From contig WHVY01000003.1 in the NCBI GenBank assembly GCA_022266195.1, forward strand, positions 1,550,001-1,614,000: DNA of 64,000 nt, written 5' to 3'. Below are positions 1 through 10,340 of this stretch, in pieces. A program made the position numbers and the translations under genes. The notes below the pieces were generated by a model. That model saw only the letters and a list, made by a program, of their open reading frames with translations. It ran no database searches and was not told where the DNA came from. Every line of letters begins with the position of its first letter. The first letter of the stretch is position 1. This stretch comes from Tetranychus cinnabarinus (lineage: Eukaryota; Arthropoda; Arachnida; Trombidiformes; Tetranychidae).

Positions 1-829
1 GAATAAATGTGTAGCCTCTTTAAAAATTGAACTTTCTTTTTGATTTCTATCCTATCTTTCCTCTCTCTCTCTCTCTCTTTCATCTCTCTAACCCAGTTTT
101 TCCTTATGCGTCTTTATTTGTCTATTAAACTTGCTTACAGTCAAGCTTTCCCTATTAATTTTCCTTCTTCCTCATCTGTTATCCCTCTCTTTCTCATCAT
201 CTTTCACCTTTCTCTACATTACTATCATCATCACCAGAAGCATCATCATAACACTAAACCAGCTTCATTCCTTTACTATAAGCTTTAACTCCATTCTTAA
301 CCATTCTACCCTGATGTAACTAAGTCAGCAGTGACTTGGAAACACTATCAATATATTTTATGTAACAAAAAAAGCCTCATCAAGCAATTGTGGTTGTGAA
401 TTATCTCCTCTTTGACTTTTATCATTGCTCTTTATCTTGCCTTTTCACATACCGTTTCTATCGTGTTATCACCCCACTACCCTTTAAGAACCATCTTGAT
501 CAAAAATCATATTCCTTGTTTTAATAGTCTATCTTTTTCTTTTTTTCAAAAGACCACCGCGTTCACCATCACCATCAACCAAAACAACAACAACATAAAA
601 GCAGCTCGACCAGATACCTACAATAATGATTGTCAGCGTTTTATTTTAAAATTTATTTCTTATTCTTGTAGTAGATGTTTTTGTAGCTAATCTGCTGTCT
701 ATGATTAATTAAAGTTACAAGGTTGTGCCATTAAAAGATATATATAAATAATTATATATATTTTCTGTTTTGGGTAACCCTAAGTTTTATATAACATAAG
801 TTTAATATAACCTACAATTGATAACAAAC
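1..829. other. Upstream region of the citrate carrier gene; pyrimidine-rich, no gene seen
   Basis: This stretch holds no convincing gene. A CT microsatellite lies at about 61-78 and most of the first 700 bases are pyrimidine-rich on the plus strand, which keeps several short frames open by composition alone. An AT-rich tract with TATATATAAATAA at about 738-752 lies some 80 bases before the first ATG of the carrier gene and could be part of its promoter, but there is no clear initiator. Confidence 0.4.
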
Positions 830-2690
830 ATGGTTCAAACAACGGTTTCTCCAGCTTCTTCTGCCACATCTCAACCTCGTCCCAAAGCAGCCATTAAGGG
901 TATCGTAGCAGGTAAGCATGATTAAATTACCAATTCAAATGGTTATCGCCATCATCAGTATTTATAATACTTGCACCTTGAAGATTCTTGATAATTTACC
1001 TCATTATTTTCATGGTCAATGATTCATCTATTTTATACTAAATTGTGTTTCTCATATAAATTTTTCTTCTTATCATCTTTTCTCGTTTCAAGGTGGAATC
1101 ACTGGAGCCATTGAGATTTGTATTACATTTCCAACTGAGTATGTTAAAACTCAATTACAGCTTGATGAAAGATCAGCTAAACCCAGATACAATGGAATTG
1201 TCGATGTAGTCCGTCAAACGGTCCGAAGTCATGGTGTTCCTGGTTTATATCGTGGTTTATCAGTTTTACTTTATGGTAGTATACCAAAATCAGCTGTCAG
1301 GTTAGTAATCATGGATTGCCATCATAAACTGAATGAAACTAATTTTGATTGCCCTTATCTGATAGGTTCGGAGCCTTTGAAGAGCTTAAGAAGAGAAATG
1401 TTGATTCTAAAGGAAATCTTGGTGTATCTCAAAGACTCTTATGTGGTCTTGGTGCTGGTGTTTGTGAAGCTATACTTGCTGTTACCCCCATGGAAACAGT
1501 TAAAGTCAAATTCATTAATGATCAACAGAGTCTTAAGCCTAAATACAAAGGTTTCTTCCATGGAGTTGGATGCATTGTTAAAGAAGAAGGCATAAAAGGA
1601 ACTTATCAAGGTAAAAACCTTGATTTGCTTTATAAGACCAATTACCCCTTTTAGTTGCTGCAACTATGTAATAATGCTTGAAAAATGGTGGCCCTTGATT
1701 TAAAATATAAGTTATTGTAGGCTATATTTGTAAGTTAAGTTATTCTTCACTTGGCTTGGATTTTTTTAAAGTACATTTAACTATTTCTTAGAAAAACAAT
1801 ATTTTTGTAAGCCCTCTTTAGCCAGTTGTAAACAAAAAAAACTTGTCAGCTATTCAAATTTACATATTTCTCTCTTAATGTACCTAATAACCTTTTCTCT
1901 TTTCTCACATTTACTCAATTTTCTTTCTATTCGATTTACACTATTTTTTCTGAAGCTCACGAACTTATCTGCACTACGCATACACATGAAGAATTTTTCC
2001 ATCTTTATCTTTTGGAACTGAATATCAAGATTATTACATAAGAGAAAAACTAATTTGAGTTTGGCTGATGAACAGAAAAACACCAACATGCAACCAGGCA
2101 AATCAAAGACCTCAAAGACTAAATCAAATTTTATGATTCCAGCGAAGATCAAGCATTTACTAGTATTTTGTTTCACGGAACTAATTATAAAATTGATTTC
2201 TTTTCTTTCCAGGTTTAACTGCCACAATAATGAAGCAAGGAAGTAATCAAGCCATTCGTTTCTTCGTCATGGAAACTATGAAAGATTGGTATAGAGGCGG
2301 TGATTCCAGTAAACCGGTGAATAAACTCGTTACAGGATGTTTTGGTGTTGTTGCTGGCGCTGCAAGTGTCTTTGGTAATACACCAATTGATGTAGTCAAA
2401 ACTCGTATGCAGGTAAAATTTTGATGCAAATTTCTTTCTCATAGTATTTGTAAGCTAACAAGTAATTTGTTCTTTTTTCTTGTTTCTCTTTTAATTTGTA
2501 TTACCAGGGTTTGGAAGCTAAGAAGTACAAAAACACATTCGATTGTTTTATGCAAATTGCAAAAAATGAAGGATTTTTTGCTTTTTATAAGGGAACAGTT
2601 CCAAGGCTTGGACGTGTTTGCCTTGATGTAGCCATAACATTCATGATTTATGACAGTTTTATGGAGCTGTTTCAAAAAGTTTGGAAGTAA
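830..2690 (+). CDS. SLC25A1: Mitochondrial tricarboxylate (citrate) carrier, SLC25A1 family
   Basis: The product belongs to the inner-membrane carrier family that exchanges mitochondrial citrate for cytosolic malate, supplying acetyl-CoA for lipid synthesis. The five-exon model is join(830..911, 1093..1300, 1366..1610, 2213..2412, 2508..2690); it closes in frame at 305 residues, close to the roughly 310 of animal citrate carriers. Three tandem carrier repeats are visible, each with its signature: FPTEYVKTQLQ, TPMETVKVKF and TPIDVVKTRMQ (the P-x-D/E-x-x-K/R motif). All introns are GT-AG. The start is the first ATG, followed by a short Ser/Ala-rich N-terminus as in other citrate carriers. The largest intron (1611-2212) has no feature I can identify. 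Drosophila's orthologue is sea (scheggia). The subfamily assignment rests on overall recalled similarity, so another SLC25 member is possible but less likely. Confidence 0.92.
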
Positions 2691-3178
2691 TATCTCGGTG
2701 ATTAGTGTTAAGCTTAATAACTCCACGATATTTTTTAGCAATTACCATCGCTTTTTGTTTTCTCTTTTTTGTTCTTCTTTCTTGCTGAGAATATGCTGTC
2801 AGTGTGACACTTTTTCCGTTTCCTCTTTCTCTCTGGTATTTTATGGTGGATAACAAAACATGTCAGATCTATTCTTAAGAGGAAAGAGTTTATTGTTGTT
2901 TATTATCCTATTAGCGCTATTTCAATAATGTTGTTTCCATTCTTTTCATTCTCACCCAGATTTTTCATTCTCTATGTCACAACCTTTGTTACGGATTTTT
3001 GTTCAGTTTTTGCAGATTAAGAGATAGTTCATCAAAATTTGAGAACATTATAACATATTATTACAATCGGTATAACAAAAAAGAAAATATTTAAGCTGTT
3101 ATTATTCAAATCAAAAATAAATTAATTAAATACACATCAACTCGTATATTAATGAAAAAACCTTTCAAAGAGATTTTG
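2691..3178. other. 3' flank of the citrate carrier gene
   Basis: AT-rich non-coding sequence that includes the carrier's 3' UTR. A possible polyadenylation hexamer AATAAA lies near 3114. No gene was recognised. Confidence 0.35.
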
Positions 3179-3466
3179 GGCGACCAGCTTTTTTCCACCA
3201 CATCCACCACTTTATCCACCACTTTTAGCGAAAAAAAGTGGTCGAAAAAAGTGGTGGAAAAAAGCCACTCTTAAAGTGGTCGAAAAATGTGGTGGAAAAA
3301 AGCCACTCTGAAGTGGTGGACAATTTTGTTGAGAAAAGTTTCTTTAAAAAGTGATAATGTTTGATTTGGTGGATGTATTGGATGTGTTAGATTGGGTGGT
3401 GGACAATATGGTGGACAATACGGTGAAAAGACGGTAAAAAAAGTGGTGGAAAAAAGCCGGTCCCTT
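3179..3466. mobile_element. Small non-autonomous element with imperfect terminal inverted repeats (MITE-like)
   Basis: The left end at about 3179-3202 (ending GCTTTTTTCCACCAC) is matched in inverted orientation by the right end at about 3441-3464 (starting GTGGTGGAAAAAAGC). The interior is GT-rich and contains a unit of about 38 bases, tandem at roughly 3238-3275 and 3275-3311, plus further GGTGGA and GTGGTGG repeats. The hexamer ATTTTG flanks both sides (3173-3178 and 3467-3472) and could be a target-site duplication, although the extreme termini do not pair perfectly. There is no coding capacity. Confidence 0.5.
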
Positions 3467-4017
3467 ATTTTGTGATATCAAGTTATTTTAATATTGCATG
3501 ATAGACAGTTACATTCAGGTAATGGATGATCATTATGTTAATAGAAAATATATTAATCATTTCATTATTGGTACACATTATTGTTTTGTCGATCAATTTA
3601 GATACAAAAGCTACAAAAAGGTTTAAACATCTGATGCAAGTCAATAAACATCTAATAATAACAATCCATTAAACTCTGTGATGATTAATTTACAATTTGG
3701 TTTCTTTATTTGTTTATTTACTTGTACATTTTGTGCTTACAACGGTACTTTAAAACACGATTAGAAGCAACAATTCCAAATTCAAAACTGGAAAATCAAT
3801 AAAAAATACTCAAATGAGGATAAGGAATTTAAAGAAGAGAAAGAAAGAAGAAGATGATTGTTGTTTACTTTTATTGTATGACAGTATTACAATATGAGAT
3901 TGAAGGCAAAAAAGCGATGGAAAGAGAGAAAAAACAAAAGCAGGGGATGCAAAGAGGAACAGAGAAAAGGTGAAAAAAGAAATTTATATAAACAAACCGC
4001 AGGAATTTAGCGATTCA
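3467..4017. other. Intergenic and 3' UTR of the PRAS40-like gene
   Basis: AT-rich sequence without a recognisable gene. The part adjoining 4018 is probably the 3' UTR of the minus-strand gene that follows. Confidence 0.35.
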
Positions 4018-4817
4018 TTAGATAGGCCTTGGTTTGAGACGATGACGGGGAAGATCACCGAACATTTCCGTGCCATCTTTGACACTCCATGCCAATGCAC
4101 GTAAGCTTTCTGCAATTTTCATTGGATCCTTGTCAAAGTTAATCTAAAATAAAGCATTTTTAAAGTTAGTTGATTGGACCAGTTATTTTAATGAAATCTA
4201 AACTAATTCTGAGAATCGGATGACGGTTGAAACGTCAATGATAAACAAGGAAAGGCGAAGGTAAAACAGAATAGGATACGGAAAGAGGTCGACTTAAATG
4301 GAAATCGATAGCAATAAAATTAAAATTATCTTACATTTTGTTCGTCATCACCATCGTCAGACTCTTGGACAAGGGGAGATGTTTTCCAAATAGGCACTTG
4401 AATAGGTAAAGAGGTAGCAAACTGTCTAGTACACTTAGAGTCCAGGCTCATTCTGTCGAACATATTTCTAACATCCCTCTGATCACAATTATCTTCATCA
4501 TCATCGTCTTCATTGTTCTTATCTTCCTCATCCTCGTCAGTATCATTATATTCAACATTATTTCTTTTTCTATTATTGTTGTTATCGTTGTTGTCACCAT
4601 TTCTGCCACTTGAATCACTAGTTAATTCATTGTCATCTCTTGTCCTGTGACTTGACTTACTAGCCGAATTGAAATTGTTAAAATCACCTTCAAAGTCGAG
4701 TCCTTCCATTTCAAATATGCACGCATTATCAACACTCAGAGATTGTTTTAAACCAGTCCGTCGCCGGTTACCAGCAGATGATGATGGCCTGTCACCTTCA
4801 GCCATATTTTTAAGCAC
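4018..4817 (-). CDS. PRAS40/Lobe-like proline-rich Akt substrate homologue (TORC1 regulator)
   Basis: Two exons, complement(join(4018..4143, 4335..4817)), give 202 residues from the first ATG, or 198 from the second in-frame ATG at 4805 (MAEGDRPSSS), which may be the true start. The second exon carries the recognisable C-terminal block: a short amphipathic helix (KIAESLRAL) followed by MFGDLPRHRLKP. This matches the C-terminus of human PRAS40 (AKT1S1, with RIAASMRAL and VFGDLPRPRLNT) and of Drosophila Lobe. The N-terminal half holds CIFEMEGLDF, whose FEMEG resembles a TOS motif, the short sequence by which such proteins bind Raptor in TORC1. The middle is acidic and Asn/Asp-rich, low-complexity sequence. 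In this protein the sequence after RHRL is KPRPI and stop, so the Akt-site Thr of PRAS40 is absent. Family assignment rests mainly on the C-terminal block. Confidence 0.75.
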
Positions 4818-5348
4818 TCAAACTCAAGAAATGAGATAGTGAGAAATTCAAAACAGATTCAACTTCAAACAGGTGATAAAATTAAACAGTTTTTACAGTT
4901 GAAAAAAGGCATCAGGCCCATCCAAAACATTCAGAATAAAATGATGATCCTGTCAAACCCAGTAGATGGCAGCAAAAGAACTAGCGTTTTATTTTTATAT
5001 CACATTTTTTGTATCAAGATCGCCATCTATCATTTGATTTATCTGTTATATAATCAATCAACAGTTGCTCGAAAGTTGTCAAAATTATTTTTGATTCATT
5101 GGTGGCTTGATGACTCTTCTCAAATATGATTGCTATTCGTTACTCGTAAGTAGGAGCGATGAGAAGCTGAATAGCAAAGAAAGTGAAAGAGGAAGTCGCA
5201 GAAGATAAAGAACAAATACAAAGATATTTAGCGGTGCCTCCCTCTTTCTTTGTCCGTACTAACAGGTTGTGGTCCAACTTTCTTATTTTATTTTTTGATT
5301 TTGACCCAGTGACAAAGCATAAGTTTCATTTCTTTTGATCTCATCAAA
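4818..5348. other. Divergent intergenic region between the PRAS40-like and innexin genes
   Basis: This short region separates two genes transcribed away from each other and presumably holds both promoters. It contains a perfect match to the CTCF consensus at 4959-4973 and a weaker reverse-strand match near 5020. No coding sequence is evident. Confidence 0.5.
4959..4973 (+). promoter_or_regulatory. CTCF-consensus motif
   Basis: CCAGTAGATGGCAGC matches the published CTCF core consensus CCASYAGRKGGCRSY at all 15 positions. It lies in the divergent region upstream of the first innexin. Binding is inferred from sequence only. Confidence 0.45.
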
Positions 5349-6764
5349 ATGTCATCCAAAACACCAGCCAAAATTGGAAGTAATCCCCTTGCTTTTCTGG
5401 ATGTGCTAAAGCAGGTCACATCTTTGAAGTTTACATCAGCTTTTAGTTCTCGTTCATCCATACAAATCGACAACTACATCTTCAAGCTCCATTCTACGGT
5501 AACCATTTACATTTTAACCATCTCCACTGTTTTTGTTGGTATGAAACAGTACTTTGGAGACCCAATCGAATGTCTGAATCCTGACTCAGCTACTTTAACT
5601 CGAGCTCAGATGCAAAATTTTTGCTGGATGGAAGGAGCGTTCACCATAATTAGTAGTTATGCAGGGCATCCAAAAAGCCTAGCTGAAGTGACTGGAGTGG
5701 ACAATGCCTATCCAGGAGTAAAAAGTTACGATCCACACAAAGGTGATCTTAAAATGCCCCATAAATACTACCAGTGGGTTTATTATATATTATGCATTCA
5801 ATGTATCCTATTTTATGCACCAAAGTACTTATGGAAGAGAAGAGAAGCAGGAAGACTACAAGATCTGATTGATAAAATCAAAGACCGACACATTCTTCAG
5901 TACGAGGGTCTAGACCGATTCCTTGTAGTCAAAGATACTTTAGATGTGATGCTGATTGCTGACGAGTTTTTTAGCTGGATCTTTTTCTCAGAAATTCTCT
6001 ACCTTTTACATATCGTATTGGAAATATTTTTCCTAAATGCATTTCTTGGTGGAAAATTTATAATGCTCGGTTTTCAATGGCTTCACTATACGCTCAACTC
6101 TGATAATATTGCATTCGATCCATTGATTAGGATGTTTCCCCGTCTGACCAAATGCGCATTCCATAAGTATGGTACTTCTGGTTCTCTAGAGACTTTCGAC
6201 ACACTATGTTTCATGCCATTAAACATAGTCAACGAGAAAGTTTTTATAATGCTTTGGTTTTGGTTTATGGTTCTTTTACTCGCTACAATTTATCACATTC
6301 TTATTTATCGAACTATTATGATCTCAATACCTTGGTATCGGTACAAAAGACTCACAGCTCTTGCTCCAGCTGCGGATAAACGTTTTCTGAAAAAAATATC
6401 TAAGCGTCCTGGTCGGTGGTTTGTAATGAATACAATTGCATCTAACTTAAAGCCTTATTACTTCGCAGACCTTCTCGATAAACTGCAAGAAGATCATTAC
6501 ACTAAAAATTTCCGCCTTGATAGCAGAGTGACCATGAATGATTTCGTTGTCGATGGTAAAGTTCCTTGTACCGCACCAACAGCACCTCCCAAATCGAAGC
6601 CGCCACCGCCTGGATTTATAACTCAAGAACAGCCAACAAGTTCTGGTGAAGAAAATGCTAATAAGAACAATGCTTCGGATGGCTGGGGAGATGATACTAA
6701 TACTAAGGACGATGGTTGGCCAGTGGAAGAACCTAAAAATGACAATCTTGGTATTGTTTGGTAA
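5349..6764 (+). CDS. Innexin gap-junction protein (copy 1)
   Basis: A single-exon gene of 471 residues. Innexins form hexameric or octameric channels joining the cytoplasm of neighbouring invertebrate cells. Visible family features are the YYQWV signature (in HKYYQWVYYILCIQC, residues about 141-155), four hydrophobic membrane spans, two cysteines in the first extracellular loop (GDPIEC and QNFCWMEG) and two in the second (CAFHKYGTSG and DTLCFMP). The C-terminal tail after about residue 400 is Pro-rich (SKPPPPGF) and then Asp/Trp-rich (DGWGDD, DDGWPVEE). The start is the first ATG, with AAA before it. The core is nearly the same as the innexin encoded at 8046-9509 on the other strand, while the tails differ completely, so the pair looks like an inverted duplication. 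I cannot assign it to a numbered innexin. Confidence 0.95.
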   Translation: MSSKTPAKIGSNPLAFLDVLKQVTSLKFTSAFSSRSSIQIDNYIFKLHSTVTIYILTISTVFVGMKQYFGDPIECLNPDSATLTRAQMQNFCWMEGAFTIISSYAGHPKSLAEVTGVDNAYPGVKSYDPHKGDLKMPHKYYQWVYYILCIQCILFYAPKYLWKRREAGRLQDLIDKIKDRHILQYEGLDRFLVVKDTLDVMLIADEFFSWIFFSEILYLLHIVLEIFFLNAFLGGKFIMLGFQWLHYTLNSDNIAFDPLIRMFPRLTKCAFHKYGTSGSLETFDTLCFMPLNIVNEKVFIMLWFWFMVLLLATIYHILIYRTIMISIPWYRYKRLTALAPAADKRFLKKISKRPGRWFVMNTIASNLKPYYFADLLDKLQEDHYTKNFRLDSRVTMNDFVVDGKVPCTAPTAPPKSKPPPPGFITQEQPTSSGEENANKNNASDGWGDDTNTKDDGWPVEEPKNDNLGIVW

Positions 6765-8045
6765 ATATTGACTGTTTACATTTCGTGTTCATTGTACTTT
6801 GTACTCTGATCTTACTGTCAATATTCAAACTGACATTTCAATGTTTATTTCAAAGACTGAAAGCATCATTATCATCTTTGTTGTATTTCTAATCGACTCC
6901 CCATGCCATATTTATCATGACGATGAACAAAATTCTCACTGCCATTATTTTAATAAAGTAAACGATTTTAAAAATTTCTAATTACAGTTCTGTTTTCTTG
7001 TCTTACTGCGGTGATACTTAAAATTGACCATTTATTGGATCAAGATTGAATTGCTTTATCATCAATATTGATGATGAATTCAATTGTTTATTTATTTGCT
7101 CTCTATTTGCTATTTGAGATTCAAATAGACTCTAATAAATAATTATCTTGGGTCCATTGACCATTTAGCAGAAAATATAAATATTATCAATTAAAGATTA
7201 TCAATGAAAACAAGTAGCTAAGACAAACTGATAGCTCTAATTGAACTTGTTCAGTTTTTTTATCTGAGCTGGAAAGTGCTAAAAAATCAAACGAAAGCTT
7301 ATTCGAATCGCTTTAATTATCTGATTATCAACTGTCACTTGCACTGACACTTCTTGCTGTTGCAAGCTCAACATGATAGCATATTTGAAAGCTCTTATGA
7401 ATGCTTGGTTTTGTTTTAACTTGAATAAAACAAATGCTTCTTTCAACATCGTTCTTAGCTTGTAAGAAGAAAAACTGTTTTAAGCATGTTAAACAAAATT
7501 AGAGAAGCAAATTTATCATAAACTCGACAAAGTTTATTGCAATATATTTTGAAAAAGTTTATATTATGAAAGAGTTAATACAAAGAGGGGTTTTGATTGT
7601 AGTTTAATTTGATAACTCTAAAGAGTTAAGTATTAAACAAGAAACGTATGAAAATAGAGCTATAATGATTTAACGGCAAGAAAAATGAATAGATAAACAA
7701 TGAGAATAACGATGATGGTGATCAACGAAAAGATGAGCCAATTGATTAAATATTGCATTAAATGGAAGTTTGAAGATTTGACTTTAAATTTAAGCTTGAC
7801 TAGCATGGCGATTAAGTGTCATTATGATGAATTTTGACCAGTTAAACTAACCTTGTTAGTTTGTTCATTTGATAGTCACCATTATAATTACGATGAGTAT
7901 AAACAGTTAAATGACATTTTTGTCTTTCTTAATCATTTTGAACTTGTTGACTAATTGAGATATTTTGAGTTTAAAGTATTTTATGTCTGAAATTGGAAAG
8001 TCTAGTGGAAACTAACTACTGACTAATAGCTAATTTGTCGTGATG
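6765..8045. other. Intergenic region between convergent innexin genes
   Basis: AT-rich sequence holding the two 3' UTRs. AATAAA at about 7133 could serve copy 1. No coding sequence, repeat family or RNA gene was recognised. Confidence 0.4.
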
Positions 8046-9509
8046 TCATTTAGGATCTTTAGAATCCCATTCATTACCCCAGTCACCCCAACCAGAAGTA
8101 TCTTTCGTTGTCGTAGTGTCGGTTGTAGAATCGGGCCAATCCGAAGTCTCTTCCTTTGTACCTGAATCTGAAAATGGGCTTTTATCCTTGTCTTTATCCT
8201 TGTCTTTATCCTTATCCTTTTTCTTCTTCTTGGATGAATCTTTATCCTTTTCTTTCTTTTTTTCCACTGCAACGATGAAAGTATTACCAACTGGTACTTT
8301 ACCATCGACAATAAAATTATTCATAGTCACTTTGGTTTCAAGGCAGAGTTTTTCAGTGAAGTGATCTTCTTGAAGTCTATCGAGGAGATCTCTAAAGAAA
8401 TAAGGCTTTAAGTTAGCTGCAATTGTATTCATTACAAACCACCGACCAGGACGTTTAGATATTTTTTTCAAAAAACGTTTATTCGCAGTTGGGGCTATAG
8501 CTGCAAGTCTTTTGTATCGATACCAAGGTATTGAGATCATAATAGTTCGATAAATAAAAATATGATAAATTGTAGCGAGAAGAAGAGCCAAAAACCAAAA
8601 CCAAAGTATCACAAAAACTTTCTCGTTGACTATGTTTAATGGCATGAAACATAGTGTGTCGTAAGTCTCTAGGGAACCAGAAGTACCATACTTATGAAAT
8701 GAGCATTTAGTTAGACGAGGAAACATCCTAATCAACGGATCAAATGCAATATTATCAGAGTTGAGCGTATAGTGAAGCCATTGAAAACCGAGCAATAAAA
8801 ATTTGCCACCAAGAAATGCATTCAGGAAAAATATCTCCATCACGAGATGTAACAGGTATAGCAGCTCCGAGAAAAAAATCCAGCTAAAAAACTCGTCAGC
8901 AATCAGCATCACATCTAAAGTGTCTTGGACCACCTGAAATCGGTCTAGACCCTCGTACTGCAGAATGTGTCGATCTTTGATTTTATCGATGAGATCTTGT
9001 AATCTACCTGCTTCTCTTCTCTTCCATAAGTACTTTGGCGCATAAAATAGGATACACTGAATGCATAATATATAATAAACCCATTGATAGTATTTATGGG
9101 GCATTTTAAGATCACCTTTGTGTGGATGGTAACTTTTTATCCCAGGGTAGGCATTGTCCAGTCCCGTCACTTCAGCTAGGCGTTCTGGATTCCCTGAATA
9201 TCTGCTGATAATGGTGAACGCTCCTTCCATCCAGCAAAAATGTTGCATCTGAGCTTGAGTTAGTTGAGGGGAACCAGCATTTAAACATTCGATTGGGTCT
9301 CCAAAGTACTGTTTCATACCAACAAAAACGATGGAGATTGATAGAATTAAAATTGTCACCGTCGAATGGAGCTTAAAAATGTAGTTGTCGATTTGGGTAG
9401 GTGAACGAGAACTAAAAACTGATGTTACCCTAAAAGATGTTACCTGCTTAAGCACATCTAAAAAAGCAAGGGGAGTAGTTCCAATTTTGGGTGGTGTTTT
9501 CGATGACAT
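8046..9509 (-). CDS. Innexin gap-junction protein (copy 2), with Lys/Asp-rich tail
   Basis: A single-exon gene of 487 residues. It has the same N-terminus (MSSKTPPKIGTTPLAFLDVL), YYQWV signature, four membrane spans and paired extracellular-loop cysteines as copy 1. The two proteins are almost collinear up to about residue 400. The C-tail then carries a KDKDKDKDK run (about residues 432-446), encoded by a 12-base-type tandem repeat of TCCTTGTCTTTA on the plus strand at about 8190-8225, and ends in a Trp/Gly-rich segment (GWGDWGNEWDSKD). Innexin tails are cytoplasmic and usually regulatory, so the two copies may differ in trafficking or gating. The repeat tract may vary in length between individuals. 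Confidence 0.95.
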   Translation of the reverse strand: MSSKTPPKIGTTPLAFLDVLKQVTSFRVTSVFSSRSPTQIDNYIFKLHSTVTILILSISIVFVGMKQYFGDPIECLNAGSPQLTQAQMQHFCWMEGAFTIISRYSGNPERLAEVTGLDNAYPGIKSYHPHKGDLKMPHKYYQWVYYILCIQCILFYAPKYLWKRREAGRLQDLIDKIKDRHILQYEGLDRFQVVQDTLDVMLIADEFFSWIFFSELLYLLHLVMEIFFLNAFLGGKFLLLGFQWLHYTLNSDNIAFDPLIRMFPRLTKCSFHKYGTSGSLETYDTLCFMPLNIVNEKVFVILWFWFLALLLATIYHIFIYRTIMISIPWYRYKRLAAIAPTANKRFLKKISKRPGRWFVMNTIAANLKPYFFRDLLDRLQEDHFTEKLCLETKVTMNNFIVDGKVPVGNTFIVAVEKKKEKDKDSSKKKKKDKDKDKDKDKDKSPFSDSGTKEETSDWPDSTTDTTTTKDTSGWGDWGNEWDSKDPK

Positions 9510-9803
9510 TTTGATGGTATCAACAAGTTAATTAAACTGCGACAGGTTGCATGTTGTAGTTAAAGAGTTATGCAAGAAATGAGCGCTAACAAGCTCCCTC
9601 TAGCCAATCTTACAAGTGGCTTGATGGCGCTCGCGTCAGTTCTATTCTTTTTTAATCATTTCAAATAGATGGCGCTGCAGAAATAGCTGGTAAATGCAGC
9701 TTTCCGTTTCCTGATTTAAGTTGCATTCTAGTTTACTTTTTAGGTGTTTAATTGTTAAATTAAATTAATCTTTATCATAGTTTGAAACAAATTTAATTTA
9801 ATC
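9510..9803. promoter_or_regulatory. Bidirectional promoter region between innexin copy 2 and RpL37
   Basis: About 290 bases separate the divergent starts. TAGATGGCGCT at about 9667-9677 and TTGATGGCGCT at about 9608-9618 resemble the CTCF core (YAGRKGGCRSY; the second has one mismatch). CTTTCC beginning at about 9700 is a candidate 5'-TOP transcription start for the ribosomal protein gene, because TOP mRNAs start with C followed by pyrimidines. There is no TATA box. Confidence 0.4.
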
Positions 9804-10268
9804 ATGGTAAGTAAATTAAATTGCGTTTCTTTTGTTGTTAGACTTTTGGTTTTATTGAGTTAATTTATAATGTCTTGGTGTGTTTTATTTTAGACCAAAG
9901 GTACATCATCATTTGGTAAGCGGCGAAATAAGACCCACACTTTGTGCAGACGGTGTGGCCGATCTTCATATCACATTCAGAAATGTAAATGTGCATCCTG
10001 TGGTTACCCTGATAGAAGGATAAGAAAGTGTACGTATCAATGTGTTTTTTAATATCCACATGACCACTGATAAATTTAATCGATCAGTTCTCTAATCTAT
10101 TGAAATATTCTTATTTTATCAGTTAACTGGTCTGTTAAGGCTATTCGTAGGAAGACCACTGGTACTGGACGATGCCGACACTTGAGAAGAGTCCACCGAC
10201 GTTTCCGAAATGGCTTCCGTAGTGCTCCAATCAAAGCTCCTCAACAACAGACCGCTGCAACCAATTAA
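9804..10268 (+). CDS. RpL37: 60S ribosomal protein L37 (eL37)
   Basis: Three exons, join(9804..9806, 9894..10029, 10123..10268), encode 94 residues. The first coding exon is the ATG alone, directly followed by GTAAGT. The protein is a standard eL37: MTKGTSSFGKRRNKTHTLC, then a C4 zinc ribbon (CRRC and CASC within CRRCGRSSYHIQKCKCASCG), then the basic tail RKTTGTGRCRHLRRVHRRF. It is a structural component of the large ribosomal subunit. AATAAA lies at 10291-10296, just before the convergent T-protein gene, so the 3' ends of the two transcripts lie very close together. The length is close to the human 97 residues. Confidence 0.97.
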
Positions 10269-10340
10269 TTTGTTTCAATAGCTACGATTTAATAAACGAT
10301 AAATTAACCGGATTTCAAGTGTTTATTCTTTATTAATGTT

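Noticed and set aside
40..690. Three overlapping plus-strand frames of 62-92 codons
   Set aside because: They are built from the pyrimidine-rich, AT-rich tract (Ser, Phe, Leu, Ile and His runs) and overlap each other in different frames; no family features.
1850..2227. 125-codon minus-strand frame
   Set aside because: It lies in an intron of the citrate carrier and extends into its exon 4, antisense. It has no splice or family support.
8116..8364. Plus-strand frame with a SLSLSLSL run
   Set aside because: It is antisense to the Lys/Asp repeat that encodes the innexin copy 2 tail.
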